Source: Coxiella-like endosymbiont
GTDB lineage: Bacteria > Pseudomonadota > Gammaproteobacteria > Coxiellales > Coxiellaceae
NCBI RefSeq assembly: GCF_030643785.1
Contig: NZ_CP094378.1
Coordinates: forward strand, 434,001-498,000
Reading direction: 5' to 3'
Length of the DNA: 64,000 bases
Shown piece by piece: positions 11,135 through 20,406 of the stretch. Made by a program: the position numbers and the translations under genes. How positions within the stretch are numbered: position 1 is the stretch's first letter; each line of letters opens with the position of its first letter. The notes under the pieces are model-generated. The model was not told the DNA's origin. It worked only from the letters and a program-made list of their open reading frames with translations, and did no database searches.

Positions 11135-11330
11135 GACTTCACCCGTATAAACCCACTGAATATAGCTTTAATATAACCCTGTAATTCAATGGATACCAAT
11201 AGAGATGCTACTCTGATACCGCAAAGCTACTAAAGCACTTTTTACTACCATTTGGTCGATAGAGGTCGCTTCAAAGCTTAATATATTCGATCAATTTTTA
11301 TTCATCATTTTTCACCGCGGATCTGCTAGC

Positions 11331-12100
11331 TCAGATGACAACAGACCTTCTTCTCAATTCTGCAATAATATTCCTTATATAATCAACAAGTTTCGTACAT
11401 TCCTTAATAAAAGCATGGCGACCTCGCGAAAGAAGATTTAAAATCGAACCCGGAATAGCAAAAACTTCTCAATTCTCCTAGGCTGCCAGTTGAGCGATGA
11501 CCAACGAACCAGAACCCAATACAGCTTCAACTAAGGCACCATTTTGGGAAATCCAGCGAGCTGATGAATAGCGGTGCGAAAAGGTATATATGAGATAGAC
11601 CGTTACCGACTATAGCAATAGTTTATTTACCCTCCTGCTTGCAAAAGACGTCTTGATGGCTTGTGGCATCAATTCCTAGTGCAAAACTTTCGTGATATGA
11701 AAGAAAACCCCTTTTTTTGGCTTAATTGATCCGTTATTCCTGCTTTTGTGGGGGTCGGATTTCGACTGCCCACAATAGCCACTTGAGGATCATTCAAAAT
11801 ATGAGGATTATCGATAATATACAGGATGGGAGGAAAATTGGATATTTGTTTTAATAAGAGCAGATAATTAGCTTGATTCGGTGTCAAAATATAATGATTA
11901 GGTTCAAATGCCATTAGGTTCAAATGCCCATTCTAAATCCTTCTCAATGGATTGAGTGTTTTCTTCGTGCGAACCCCAGGCCAGGTTGCTCATAAAGTTC
12001 TTCGTCAACTGTAAGCGGCATGGGAGAAGAATGATATCCCATTGCAGTAATTTTGCAATACCGGGATAATGGCAAACTCAAGAAATAAATCTCCGGATTC
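11331..12100 (-). pseudogene. dprA: DNA processing protein A, decayed
   Basis: DprA loads RecA on incoming single-stranded DNA during transformation. Fragments in several frames are clear: 'DPQVAIVGSRNPTPTKAG' (the dinucleotide-fold start), 'LALGIDATSHQ', 'IAIVGNGLSHIY', 'EAVLGSGSLVIAQLAA' and 'VFAIPGSILNLLSRGRHAFIKE', with stops between them; the end is at 11331. A perfect 16-bp duplication (11897-11928) lies near the N-terminal domain. The order dprA-smg-topA is the usual one. No start is defined; def, which often lies between dprA and fmt, is absent here. The stretch 11135-11330 between this gene and smg shows nothing else. Confidence 0.88.
11897..11928. repeat. 16-bp perfect tandem duplication
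   Basis: The unit ATTAGGTTCAAATGCC is present twice in the dead dprA gene, duplicating the codons for 'AFEPN' and shifting the frame. Confidence 0.92.
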
Positions 12101-12122
12101 TGGTGTATGAAAAGGCTAACAC

Positions 12123-13064
12123 ATGTCTCTTAATGTCATCTTTGCTGGAACGCCTCAATTTGCTGTGCCGACGCTCCGAGCACTGATTAAATCCAAGAAT
12201 CAGGTAATCGCCGTTTACACGCAACCTGATCGACCGGCAGGCCGTGGGCGGAAAATGACAGAAAGCTCCGTTAAAACTTTAGCTCTGTCTCAAGAAATAA
12301 CTGTCCGCCAGCCTCCCTCTTTACGAGGGGAGGAAGAACAAAAAATAATAGCTTTAAAAGCTGATATTATCGTGGTTGTAGCTTATGGATTATTGTTGCC
12401 TCGAAGTGTCCTAGGTGCTCATAAATTAGGTGGGATCAATGTTCATGCTTCTCTCCTGCCTCGATGGCGAGGAGCTGCGCCTATTCAGCACGCTATTCTA
12501 GCGGGAGATCAAGAAACAGGTGTAACGATTATGCAAATGGATGAGGGATTAGATACCGGTGATATTTTAACTCAGAAATCTTGTCCCATTGGGGAAGAAG
12601 ATACCGCCGGCGATCTCTATGAGAGACTTTTTTCTCTAGGTGCTGACCTATTAATCGAGACCTTAGATAAAATCGAATCAAGAATTATTTATGCAAAAAA
12701 ACAAGATTCAAGCCGGGCTACCTACGCCCTAAAAATCCAGAAAAAAGATGCCGAGCTGAATTGGCATCAACCTGCTGTTAATTTAGCACGACAAGTGCGC
12801 GCATTTAACCCTACTCCCATCACCTTTACTTATTTTAAGCATCAACCGATTCGAATTTGGCAGGCAGAAGTTCTCGCAGGAAAAACTCAATTAAGAGCAG
12901 GGAGCTTGATTCGATTAGATAAAAATAGATTGGATGTGGCTACTGGTGATGGTGTTTTACGTCTTCATCAGTTACAGTTGCCCGGAAAACGAATTCAATC
13001 AGCTCGGGATTTTATCAATGCTTATCGAAAAGAGTTAATTCCAGGCGAAACCATTTGGGGATAA
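12123..13064 (+). CDS. fmt: Methionyl-tRNA formyltransferase
   Basis: Formylates initiator Met-tRNA using 10-formyltetrahydrofolate, linking translation start to the folate genes in this window (folA, folB, ygfA). It has 313 aa, as E. coli Fmt (315). The N-terminus '[15 protein letters not shown]' and '[12 protein letters not shown]' are typical, and the catalytic signature '[17 protein letters not shown]' carries the Asn and His. The C-terminal OB-fold domain follows from about residue 205. The gene is intact. The usual partners def and rsmB are not adjacent; the next gene is gmhB, 26 bp on. Confidence 0.96.
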   Translation: MSLNVIFAGTPQFAVPTLRALIKSKNQVIAVYTQPDRPAGRGRKMTESSVKTLALSQEITVRQPPSLRGEEEQKIIALKADIIVVVAYGLLLPRSVLGAHKLGGINVHASLLPRWRGAAPIQHAILAGDQETGVTIMQMDEGLDTGDILTQKSCPIGEEDTAGDLYERLFSLGADLLIETLDKIESRIIYAKKQDSSRATYALKIQKKDAELNWHQPAVNLARQVRAFNPTPITFTYFKHQPIRIWQAEVLAGKTQLRAGSLIRLDKNRLDVATGDGVLRLHQLQLPGKRIQSARDFINAYRKELIPGETIWG

Positions 13065-13090
13065 AAATAATATTCTAAATTAAATATAAA

Positions 13091-13645
13091 ATGAAAAATA
13101 CAAAAAAACTTATCATCTTAGACCGCGATGGCGTTATTAATTACGATTCAGAAAATTATATTAAAACTCCGGATGAATGGATCCCTATTCCCGGCAGTCT
13201 TTCTGCCATTGCATGCCTAACTAAATTAGGCTACATAATTGTAGTAGCGACCAATCAATCCGGAGTTGCTCGTGGTTATTATTCTCTAGAAACGTTGAAA
13301 GCTATTCATCAAAAAATGAGAGAAGAATTGGCGAAGATGGGAGGGTATATAGAGCAGATTTATTTCTGCCCTCATGCGCCTGAAGCTAATTGCGTCTGCC
13401 GGAAACCAAATCCTGGATTGTTATATGCCATTTCTCAGGACTTCCCCAAAGCTTTTCCAGATGCCATGTTAGTAGGAGATAGTCTTTGCGATATTCAGGC
13501 TGCCCAAAAGGCTGGATATCAATCTGTATTAGTGAAGACAGGAAATGGTAGAAAAACTATTGCTCGTAATAAAGGATTGAAAGGAATACCGATCTTTGAA
13601 GATTTAAGTGATTATGTAAGTCATCTTACATTAAAATTCGAATGA
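13091..13645 (+). CDS. gmhB: D-glycero-beta-D-manno-heptose 1,7-bisphosphate 7-phosphatase
   Basis: HAD-superfamily phosphatase of ADP-heptose synthesis for the LPS inner core. The nucleophile motif is 'LDRDGVINYDS', motif II 'VVATNQSGVARGYYS', the zinc-binding loop 'CPHAPEANCVCRKPNPG', and motif III 'MLVGDSLCDIQAAQKAG'. The length of 184 aa matches the family. Intact; starts 26 bp after fmt with little Shine-Dalgarno. It supplies the donor sugar used by the GT9 enzyme encoded at 6154. Confidence 0.95.
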   Translation: MKNTKKLIILDRDGVINYDSENYIKTPDEWIPIPGSLSAIACLTKLGYIIVVATNQSGVARGYYSLETLKAIHQKMREELAKMGGYIEQIYFCPHAPEANCVCRKPNPGLLYAISQDFPKAFPDAMLVGDSLCDIQAAQKAGYQSVLVKTGNGRKTIARNKGLKGIPIFEDLSDYVSHLTLKFE

Positions 13646-14171
13646 TTTTCCCAAGTAATTTCTTCTCAATGAACATTGCTTACAGAGCTTACAGAGGCAG
13701 AAGGGGGGTTACCCCCTATAGCCATTCGGTAAGAACCATCAATAGAATCTAGCTCTCCACAAGCCACTATAATTCCACATCTCTTTTATTAGAAAGGTTT
13801 TTCCCAGCTAGTTAGCTCCAACTTTTCTGCTTTTTTGGCGGGTAGTTTGTCGCGGAAAAAACGCCTTGTACTTTATCGGATACGGTGGCGCAAATGTATA
13901 CGCGAATGCATATTTTGTTTTTTGTAACTTTCACCGTTTTCTTCTCCCAAGAGGGAATATACTGCTGATCAATCTTGAGTATATCAAGCTGTTAGTTGAA
14001 ACATGATCTGCCAACAAACTCCACACTTCTGCAGGAAGCGATTGCAGAAAGTGATTGTGCCTGATCTATTACGAACGGGTTCTTTCCTGCTATTCAATGA
14101 AATGAGAAGTTTCGGTTGACATCAACTTCAATAGGTGAAATTAAAATCAAATCAGTGAATGGTGGAATGTA
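13646..14171. other. Debris between gmhB and queH
   Basis: About 525 bp with no frame longer than a few dozen codons. A short GGGGG-TTA-CCCCC hairpin lies at 13704-13716, but with no T tract. On the minus strand an exported-protein-like stretch ('YIPSWEKKTVKVTKNK') is faintly visible, but I cannot name it. Probably a fully decayed gene. Confidence 0.4.
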
Positions 14172-14812
14172 ATGTAGAACGAGTTTAAGTTGCCCAACAG
14201 TACCAATAAATTATTGTTGTGCATTCTTGTGCTGTGCACCTTGTGCGGGAGCGATTATCGACCGGTTTTCTGAATCGGGTATTGATTTTAAAATCTTTTT
14301 TTATAATCCTAATATTCATTCAGAAAAATAGTATCCTATTCGAAATGAGGAAATATTCGTTTCGCTGAAAAATTGGAGATTTCTTTTGTTGACGCAGATT
14401 ATGACCAAGAGAATTGGATGGCGAGAGCCAAAAGGCATAGAATATTAGCCGGAGGGTGGGGATACGATGCACGATGTGTTTTGACATGCGATTTGAACAA
14501 AGGGCACTTTATGCGTATGAAAATAATTTTAAGGTGATATCAAGCACGTTAGGCATTTCTCGATCGAAAAATATAGAGCAAATAAATGATTGCGGCGTTC
14601 GTGCAGCCGCTAAATATCCTGACATTATCTACTGGACATTCAATTGGAGTAAAGAGGGCGGTTTGCAGCGAATGATTGAAATTTCCAAATAAGAACAATT
14701 TTATCAACAGGAATATTGAGGTTATGTGTATTCTTTGCGTGATACAAATCGTTGGCGGCTTAAAAATGGGCGATCACAAATTGAAATTGGTGTGAAATTT
14801 TACGGAAAATAG
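14172..14812 (+). pseudogene. queH: Epoxyqueuosine reductase QueH (DUF208), decayed
   Basis: QueH performs the last step of queuosine synthesis in tRNA, an alternative to QueG. Recognisable parts are 'LPNSTNKLLL', a disturbed cysteine motif reading like CAPCAGAIIDRF in a shifted frame, 'FFYNPNIHS', 'FVDADYDQENWMARAK', '[11 protein letters not shown]', '[18 protein letters not shown]', '[11 protein letters not shown]', and '[15 protein letters not shown]' at the end. A TAG directly follows the first ATG, and there are several more frameshifts and stops. The stop at 14810-14812 is 10 bp before folA, so the two were probably cotranscribed. Confidence 0.87.
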
Positions 14813-14822
14813 GTCAAGAATA

Positions 14823-15326
14823 GTGCTTATCACTCTCGTTGCTGCCATGGACAAAAACCGCCTTATCGGTCAGCGAAATCAGTTGCCTTGGCATTTACCT
14901 GCTGATTTAGCTCATTTTAAATCGGTTACTCTCGGAAAACCCATTATTATGGGCCGGAAAACTTTTGAAAGCATCGAAAAACCCTTACCTCTCCGCCACA
15001 ATATTGTGATTTCCCGACAGCCAAGTTTGAGAATTGAAGGATGTAAAATTTTTTCTTCAGTTGATGAGGCCTTAAATGCTTTGGCGGATGAGTCTGAGGT
15101 TATGATTATTGGCGGCGGACGTCTTTTCAAAGAAACGTTACCCAAAGCTCATAAAATGATTCTAACAATTATCGAGCATTCGTTTGAGGGTGACATCTAT
15201 TTTCCATTGTGGAATGCTGACAAATGGATCGTGGTCTCTAAAATAAAGCATGGACCGAATGAAAATAATCTGTATGCCTTTAGCTTTTTGGAATTAAGGC
15301 GAAAAATGAGAATCACTGAAAAATAA
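14823..15326 (+). CDS. folA: Dihydrofolate reductase
   Basis: Reduces dihydrofolate to tetrahydrofolate with NADPH. It starts with GTG at 14823. 'AAMDKNRLIGQRNQLPWHLPADL' region carries the active-site loop and the catalytic acidic residue, followed by 'GKPIIMGRKTFESI', 'NIVISRQ' and the NADPH-binding 'VMIIGGGRLFKETLP'. The length is 167 aa (C. burnetii and E. coli enzymes are about 160). Intact, and followed on the opposite strand by the yoeB remnant. It is one of three folate genes kept in the window. Confidence 0.95.
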   Translation: MLITLVAAMDKNRLIGQRNQLPWHLPADLAHFKSVTLGKPIIMGRKTFESIEKPLPLRHNIVISRQPSLRIEGCKIFSSVDEALNALADESEVMIIGGGRLFKETLPKAHKMILTIIEHSFEGDIYFPLWNADKWIVVSKIKHGPNENNLYAFSFLELRRKMRITEK

Positions 15327-15337
15327 CGGGATAAATT

Positions 15338-15597
15338 TTAATTGTAATGAAATCTTAGAGAAATAATAATTAATGAATCATCTAAGATTTTGTAAATTAA
15401 TCGATTCTCTTGGTCTAGTCTTCTTGATCAATATCCTTGCAGTTCAAATTTAAAAGATTCCGGTTTTTCCTTTCCTGAAAAGGGCTCACGTAGAGTTTCT
15501 TTAAAGAGTTCATTTGTTTGCCGAAGGATTTTTTTATCAAGTTTCTGCCAATATAAATAATCTTCCCAGACTTGGCAGTAAAAGTAATTAGCATCAA
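15338..15597 (-). pseudogene. yoeB: YoeB-type toxin, inactivated
   Basis: YoeB is a ribosome-dependent mRNA interferase of the RelE fold. Read in the best frame, the gene gives 'VWEDYLYWQKLDKKILRQTN', 'ETLREPFSGKEKPESF', 'ELQGY', a TGA, then 'SRRLDQENRLIY' and 'RFHYN' at the 3' end, matching YoeB over its whole length. The TGA replaces the Trp of the conserved GxW-SRRI segment. A one-base shift also separates the start 'MLITFTAK' from the body. Both lesions disable the toxin. The truncated antitoxin gene yefM lies just upstream. A 10-bp inverted repeat (15350-15390) lies within the 3' part. Confidence 0.9.
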
Positions 15598-15616
15598 TCA
15601 TCCATCACATTATCCA

Positions 15617-15727
15617 TTAATTTCTTTTTTTGGATCGTTTAATAATGATGGGCTCATGTTGATTAGCAGAAAGATCCAGAATTTCTTTAAGTTGTGCTCT
15701 GAGCTTGGTAGAGGTAACTACATTCAT
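15617..15727 (-). pseudogene. yefM: YefM/Phd-type antitoxin, truncated
   Basis: Antitoxin partner of YoeB. Only the N-terminal 36 residues remain: MNVVTSTKLRAQLKEILD, then 'NQHEPIIIKRSKKRN' and a stop. YefM is normally about 80-90 aa; the DNA-binding Phd fold is cut short and the toxin-neutralising C-terminus is gone, apparently by a deletion ending about 20 bp before yoeB. The start ATG is at 15725-15727. With both partners dead, the module is a fossil. Confidence 0.82.
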
Positions 15728-15813
15728 TTTGAGATGTGTCCTTTTGATGTGTCTTTGATGTGCCCTAATTGGGTATATAATAATTCCAGCCCGTTTTATT
15801 ATCAATGGTAGCA

Positions 15814-16638
15814 TTACATCCGAAGCGAAGAACGACAAGGAACGGCAAAACGTTTTTTGGTTTCAAGGTTTAATGCGGTAAGTTGGTGACCCCATGTACA
15901 GCCAGTATCCAATGCGTGACAGTAGGGTGCATTGCATTGGCCATTAAGTGCAGCCCAATGGCCGAATAAGATATCAATTCTTTCTTTTTCAGGATGGCGC
16001 CAATCGAACCACGGTTGGAATTGTTCTCTATTTATGCTTGTCTTACCGCTTGCTTTTAAATCCAGCTCCCCCTTTTCGTCGCAAAAACGCATCCGCGTGA
16101 ATGCATTGGTGATGTATCGGAGTCGTTCCTGTCCTTTAAGGTCATCATCCCATTGGAAGGGTTCATCTCCAAATAAATTCTTTAAAAATTCTTTAAAATA
16201 AGGTCCTTGTAAAGTAAGCGATACTTCATTGGCGCGCTCGAGATTTTCCTCGATAGACCATTGTGGAGGAAGTCCGGCGTGCACTAAAAGAGCATGATGA
16301 TTTTTTTCGTAATGAACTAAGGGGCGACCTCGTAACCATTCTAAGAGTTCCATTTTATCAGGGGCGCGCAAGATGCTGTGCAGGGTATGTTCATAAGAAT
16401 CTTCAAACATAAGCTCGTAGCCTAGAATTAATAAAAATAAATCGTGATTTCCAAGAACTATTAATGGCGAAGAAAGAGATTTGATAAAACGCAATACTTT
16501 AAGGGAATGAGGACCGCGATTAACCAGATCGCCCACAAAGCCTAATCGATCCTGAGAAGGATCAAACTGGATTAGAGCTAATAATTCCTTTAATTCGCGG
16601 TAGCATCCCTGCACGTCGCCAATAATATACGTACTCAT
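15814..16638 (-). CDS. apaH: Bis(5'-nucleosyl)-tetraphosphatase, symmetrical
   Basis: Hydrolyses Ap4A to two ADP and decaps Np4-capped RNA. It is a calcineurin-like metallophosphoesterase with GDVQG (residues 7-11), GDLVNRG (36-42) and GNHD (63-66), plus downstream His motifs 'LLVHAGLPPQW' and 'IDILFGHWAALNG'. The length of 274 aa matches E. coli ApaH (280). Intact. It starts 11 bp after the stop of the SppA-like gene, forming a two-gene unit on the minus strand. Confidence 0.95.
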   Translation of the reverse strand: MSTYIIGDVQGCYRELKELLALIQFDPSQDRLGFVGDLVNRGPHSLKVLRFIKSLSSPLIVLGNHDLFLLILGYELMFEDSYEHTLHSILRAPDKMELLEWLRGRPLVHYEKNHHALLVHAGLPPQWSIEENLERANEVSLTLQGPYFKEFLKNLFGDEPFQWDDDLKGQERLRYITNAFTRMRFCDEKGELDLKASGKTSINREQFQPWFDWRHPEKERIDILFGHWAALNGQCNAPYCHALDTGCTWGHQLTALNLETKKRFAVPCRSSLRM

Positions 16639-16649
16639 TCGTCTTTACG

Positions 16650-17585
16650 CTAATAAATTTCTTCGCGAATTGGTGAAATTTCGTTCGTTATATGAAAATA
16701 AAGTTGTGTGGCCGTGTTGTGGAATAGAGCTTGAAAAAAAGGAATTTTGACAGTGTAATCACGATAATGCTTTACCCCAAATTCCTGATTAAGCACAGTC
16801 CATAGGTTGGCGGTACCATCGACAATTCCCAGTTGCGTGGCTTCTTTGCCCGTCCAAAAATCACCTGAAAATAGTTCCTCACGACTCCCCCGTAATCGAC
16901 TTCCTCGACCAGCAATAACTGTATTAATAAAATTTTGATGAACTTGTTCAAGTACCATTTTGACTTTAATAACATCTTGAGAATCTAAAGGTTCAAAGGG
17001 ATCCAAACGATCTTTATGAGTGCCTGCTGTAAACAAGCGTCTCGTCATTCCCACTTTCTTTAAGGTATCTACAAATCCGAATCCTCCCATAATTACGCCA
17101 ATTGAGCCGGTAAGAGTGTCGTTATTAACGTAGATTTTATCGGCCGCCGTAGATACTAGGTAAGCACCCGAAGCAAGTTCATCTTCTCCTAGGACCACAA
17201 CCTTTTTATGGTATTCTTTTTTTAATTCAAGAATTTTGTCATGGATGATGGAAGCTTGAACAGGACTACCTCCGGGGGAATTGATTACCAAAATAACCCC
17301 TTTGGAGTTTTTATCAGAAAACGCGTTCACTAAATTAGGCAGAATTTGATAGACTGAAAAAGAGGTATTCGACATAATTGGTCCATTTAAGCGCATTAGG
17401 GAAACATAGGGAGTGTCGCTTTTTCTGGCTTCTAATTCCGAAGTTGAGGGAGCAAAAATTAAGATAATTAGGAGTAACAAAATAAACATCCAGCCTGCGA
17501 AGCGAATATTTCGCCATCGTTGCTCCGAGCGACGATCTTTAAGAATAGCTTTAATCAATGTGTTTTCAAGCGACTTATCATTCAT
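16650..17585 (-). CDS. S49 family signal peptide peptidase (SppA-like)
   Basis: Inner-membrane serine protease that cleaves leftover signal peptides. A basic cytoplasmic N-terminus precedes one membrane anchor (residues 30-46). The S49 domain has 'VINSPGGSP' (oxyanion region, 100-107), the catalytic Ser139 in 'ELASGAY', 'TGSIGVIMG' and the catalytic Lys191 in 'AGTHKD'. At 311 aa it is the short single-domain form, not the 67-kDa E. coli SppA. Intact. Upstream (17598-17662) lies a cluster of tandem repeats where its promoter would be. Confidence 0.92.
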   Translation of the reverse strand: MNDKSLENTLIKAILKDRRSEQRWRNIRFAGWMFILLLLIILIFAPSTSELEARKSDTPYVSLMRLNGPIMSNTSFSVYQILPNLVNAFSDKNSKGVILVINSPGGSPVQASIIHDKILELKKEYHKKVVVLGEDELASGAYLVSTAADKIYVNNDTLTGSIGVIMGGFGFVDTLKKVGMTRRLFTAGTHKDRLDPFEPLDSQDVIKVKMVLEQVHQNFINTVIAGRGSRLRGSREELFSGDFWTGKEATQLGIVDGTANLWTVLNQEFGVKHYRDYTVKIPFFQALFHNTATQLYFHITNEISPIREEIY

Positions 17586-17597
17586 GAAATTAGCCCA

Positions 17598-17662
17598 TAA
17601 GGTCTATAAGGTCTATTGTCTATAAGGTCTATTTATTTATATATAAGGTCTATTTATTTATA
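17598..17662. repeat. Tandem repeat cluster upstream of the S49 peptidase gene
   Basis: Four copies of an AAGGTCTAT-containing unit. The last two are a perfect 21-bp tandem duplication (17621-17641 and 17642-17662); the first two have an 8-9-bp period. The array sits 13 bp upstream of the peptidase start codon, so copy number could affect its promoter or leader. Confidence 0.88.
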
Positions 17663-17722
17663 GTAGGGTACGAGAAAGGGATCTTCAACGCAATAAAAAA
17701 TCGGAGCGTTGGAAATAGTTCC

Positions 17723-18432
17723 CTAAAATCGGTAAGCTATTTTCAATGTCAATGCATATAAAAAGGGGACATAAATTGACGGCGGGAATAAAAACAGCTT
17801 ACCATACCAAGCATAATACTGGAGTTCCAGCCATTAAGCGTTCCATAAATACCTGATTGATGCTAATACCGAAGGTAGGAGAGATGTGTCCACTAACGAA
17901 TCATGACAATGAATAACGCGGCGCCTCCTGCATTGGCGAACGCACGAAAGCAGGAGTGCCCTAACTGAACCATGAATTTTTCAAACCATAAATTTTCCAA
18001 CAAAATTATATGTGTAAGTGAAAGATCGCATGGGAGATGTAAGGCCGTAACGGAAGTTATAAATGTTACTATCTTCGAAATAAACCGTGGTATTAGAAAA
18101 ACGGGTATAATTAAGTTCAAAACCAGAATGTACCGAATTTCATAATCAAATGAAACCATATTAAGAAACCCCGATCACCGGCAGCAATTGGTGCTGAAGT
18201 GGTAATCATTACCATGTCATCTTTTGTTCCTTCGGCGACCAATTGGCTCCAATTGGTACTCCCGTAATCTAGGCTAACATCCAAGTAGAAGTGATGAGCA
18301 TGCTAGAGAGAAGGAAAATCGTTAAATTTGGAATGATTAGCAACTGTAGTTCTTGCAGTTCTTGCAGTCCTATTTATTAAGGAAGTTGAAAGGCTAACTA
18401 AAACAGCTACTAAAACAGCTAATTTTTTGCAT
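17723..18432 (-). pseudogene. Outer-membrane beta-barrel protein, decayed
   Basis: Remnant of an exported barrel protein. An N-terminal signal peptide ('KLAVLVAVLVSLSTSL') follows an ATG at 18432. Body pieces include 'DVSLDYGSTNWSQLVAEGT', 'MITTSAPIAAGDRG', 'SNTTVYFEDSNIYNFRYG', 'SFTYTYNFVGKFMV' and the C-terminal strand 'TLKIAYRF' ending in Phe at 17723. The terminal aromatic residue and alternating strands are the barrel signature. Frameshifts and stops separate the pieces, and two small duplications (18348-18365, 18397-18420) lie in or near the signal-peptide region. The exact porin family is not identifiable. Confidence 0.72.
18397..18420. repeat. 12-bp perfect tandem duplication
   Basis: The unit ACTAAAACAGCT is present twice in the signal-peptide coding part of the dead barrel gene; it duplicates 'AVLV'. 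A 9-bp duplication (AGTTCTTGC) lies at 18348-18365. Confidence 0.85.
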
Positions 18433-18560
18433 ATTATTATCTATCGTTAATTCTATCGTTAATCACAAAAAAGTCCAGCAATTTTTAAAAACTCGCTGGG
18501 ACTTCCATTTTTTTAACTGGGTTGAGAAGAGCATGTACTGAAATATTTATGCCAATACTT

Positions 18561-18897
18561 TTAAATCGGTGGAACATTCTGCGGGGGTTCCCCTACTGGT
18601 GATCCATATTTCTGGCATATCTGCTCATAAGAACAGCCTTCATTAAGCATGGCTTGTAAACGCATCGTTTGATATGTTGAGGCTGCAATTACCTACACCT
18701 CGAGACTGATACCTAATATCAACTGATGAGTGAAACACTTGCAAAAACTAGGATTACTTGGGGTTTTGCATTTTCCTTGACTTAAATTCAGAGAATTTTT
18801 TATTAGTTAGTTAAAGGGGTTGGTAAAAAGCTATCCCGGAAAATAACAAGATGCTGAGAGCAAAAGCAATAATACTCGATAAAATTAATTTTTTCAT
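18561..18897 (-). pseudogene. Small exported protein, frameshifted
   Basis: A small secreted protein of unknown function. It starts MKKLILSSIIAFALSIL with a clear signal peptide and a Shine-Dalgarno AAGGAG. After residue 28 the frame breaks; the C-terminal piece, in another frame, reads 'YQTMRLQAMLNEGCSYEQ' and then 'ICQKYGSPVGEPPQN', with two cysteines, to a stop at 18561. Its ribosome-binding region was duplicated (12-bp repeat at 18899-18922). I do not recognise the family. Confidence 0.6.
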
Positions 18898-18898
18898 T

Positions 18899-18922
18899 TT
18901 CAAGCTCCTTTTCAAGCTCCTT
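18899..18922. repeat. 12-bp perfect tandem duplication over a ribosome-binding site
   Basis: The unit TTCAAGCTCCTT occurs twice just upstream of the small exported gene; on the minus strand it doubles the AAGGAG ribosome-binding site. Confidence 0.88.
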
Positions 18923-19114
18923 TTTTAGTTAGATGAAATGAATTGAAGTTAAAAGAATAGGTGAAATAAAGAAAAAGGAACAAAGACAGATAATTGAAGC
19001 GATAGTTGCCCTATAAAATTCTCTATAATTCCATATCCGTTAACTATCGCACCGTATAATACGTAATACGTGAAAATTAGAAATAAATCATCTATTTTTA
19101 AGCTAGCCTTCTCT

Positions 19115-19590
19115 TTACTACTTAAAAAATTTAATGCTATTCGTTTAGAACGAACAACAAGAACGTCACACATTTAGCTACATGGAGAATGGCATTAGCC
19201 CGAGAGCCTTAATAATTTATCGATATCATGATGTCCATGAGTTCCTGCAATAAATAAGATCAATATTTAATTTTTCAGCAAGTTCCATTACGGTGTGTTT
19301 TAAAATACCCGAAAGGGTATATTGCCTTTCAGGCAGAATGTTAACTTCCTTACAAAATTCTGCCAGAGCTTTGGGGGCTTGGGCTTCAATAGTTTGTTCA
19401 AGATCGATATTAATTGGGTTGGGATAGAAAATTTATCACCATAAGCAGCTGTCGAATGTTCAATTACGTGGACGACGTTCAACGTAACTTGACTCCGTTC
19501 AGAAAATTTCCGCTGCACGTCGCATTACTTGTTTGCTGCGATGGGAAAGGTCGATGTCGGGCCAGTATATGTTTTATAGTTTATAGAGGA
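19115..19590 (-). pseudogene. Universal stress protein (UspA family), decayed
   Basis: Usp proteins bind ATP or dimerise under stress. The pieces are 'DIDLSHRSKQVMRRAAE', 'VTLNVVHVIEHSTAAYGDKF', 'LPERQYTLSG', the glycine-rich ATP loop region reading like 'GTHGHHDIDKLL', and the family-typical end 'CDVLVVRSKR'. Multiple frameshifts lie between them and the start codon is lost. It follows rsmA on the same strand. The end coordinate is approximate because no clean stop follows the last conserved segment. Confidence 0.8.
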
Positions 19591-19611
19591 GATTCCTTAT
19601 CATTCAGCTAT

Positions 19612-20406
19612 CTAGCTGTCCTGGAGTGAATTACTAATTTTAACAAAATCCTCTACCGTTAGTTCTTGTGGGCGTGATTGAAAATTAATACCTATTATAT
19701 GCCATTTCCATTTTTCATTGGGTATTAATTTCTTAAGCGCATTGGAGATTGTTTTTCGGCGGTAAGTAAATGCCTCTTTGACAACTGCGCTGAATTGGTT
19801 CAAATCCTTTATAGTTTCGGTTGCCGTTTTTCGGGGAATCAAGCGTACAAAAGCTGATTCTACCTTGGGAGGAGGAGTAAAAGCGTTAGGAGGAACGTTA
19901 AACAACAAAGTATTATCACAAAAAAACCGAGTCATGAGACTTAAGCGACTATAATTAGGACTTCCTACCGGAGCCGTTAATCGCAACACAACTTCTTTTT
20001 GAAGCATAAAATGCATATCTTCAATAAACTCTATTTGAGCAAATAAATGGAAAAGTAATGGGGTCGAAATGTTGTAGGGTAAATTACCTACAATACGGAG
20101 TGAGTTATTTTCGGTTTCTAAGGTTGAGAGATCAAATTGTAATGCATCCAATTGATAAATCTTCAAGTTTTCTAAGAGAGCGTATTTATTTTGTAACGAA
20201 ACTGCTAGATCTCGATCGATTTCCACCAGAATTAATTTAGCGTATTCGTTGATTAAAAAATCGGTTAAGGCACCTTGACCGGGTCCAATTTCTATTATTG
20301 TGTCTTTTTTTTGAGGATGAATAGCGGAAATGATTTTCTGCAAAATAATGGGATCTTTAAGAAAATGTTGACCAAAACGCTTACGTGGCAGATGAAATCC
20401 GTTCAT
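19612..20406 (-). CDS. rsmA: 16S rRNA (adenine1518/1519-N6)-dimethyltransferase
   Basis: KsgA/RsmA dimethylates two adenines in the 3' loop of 16S rRNA during late 30S assembly. It has 264 aa (E. coli 273) with 'RFGQHFLKD' at the N-terminus, SAM motif I '[11 protein letters not shown]' (38-48), 'VEIDRDL', and the catalytic NLPY (108-111). The C-terminal domain includes '[19 protein letters not shown]'. Intact. The ATG overlaps the pdxA stop by 4 bp, in the conserved order lptD-surA-pdxA-rsmA. Confidence 0.97.
   Translation of the reverse strand: MNGFHLPRKRFGQHFLKDPIILQKIISAIHPQKKDTIIEIGPGQGALTDFLINEYAKLILVEIDRDLAVSLQNKYALLENLKIYQLDALQFDLSTLETENNSLRIVGNLPYNISTPLLFHLFAQIEFIEDMHFMLQKEVVLRLTAPVGSPNYSRLSLMTRFFCDNTLLFNVPPNAFTPPPKVESAFVRLIPRKTATETIKDLNQFSAVVKEAFTYRRKTISNALKKLIPNEKWKWHIIGINFQSRPQELTVEDFVKISNSLQDS

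Noticed and set aside
13704-13716. GGGGG-TTA-CCCCC hairpin as the gmhB terminator
   Set aside because: Short stem, three-base loop and no T tract; position 60 bp after gmhB is suggestive only.
15350-15390. Intrinsic terminator of folA (10-bp inverted repeat)
   Set aside because: The repeat lies inside the yoeB 3' coding remnant, has a 21-nt loop and is AT-rich; it may act secondarily but I cannot support it as a terminator.
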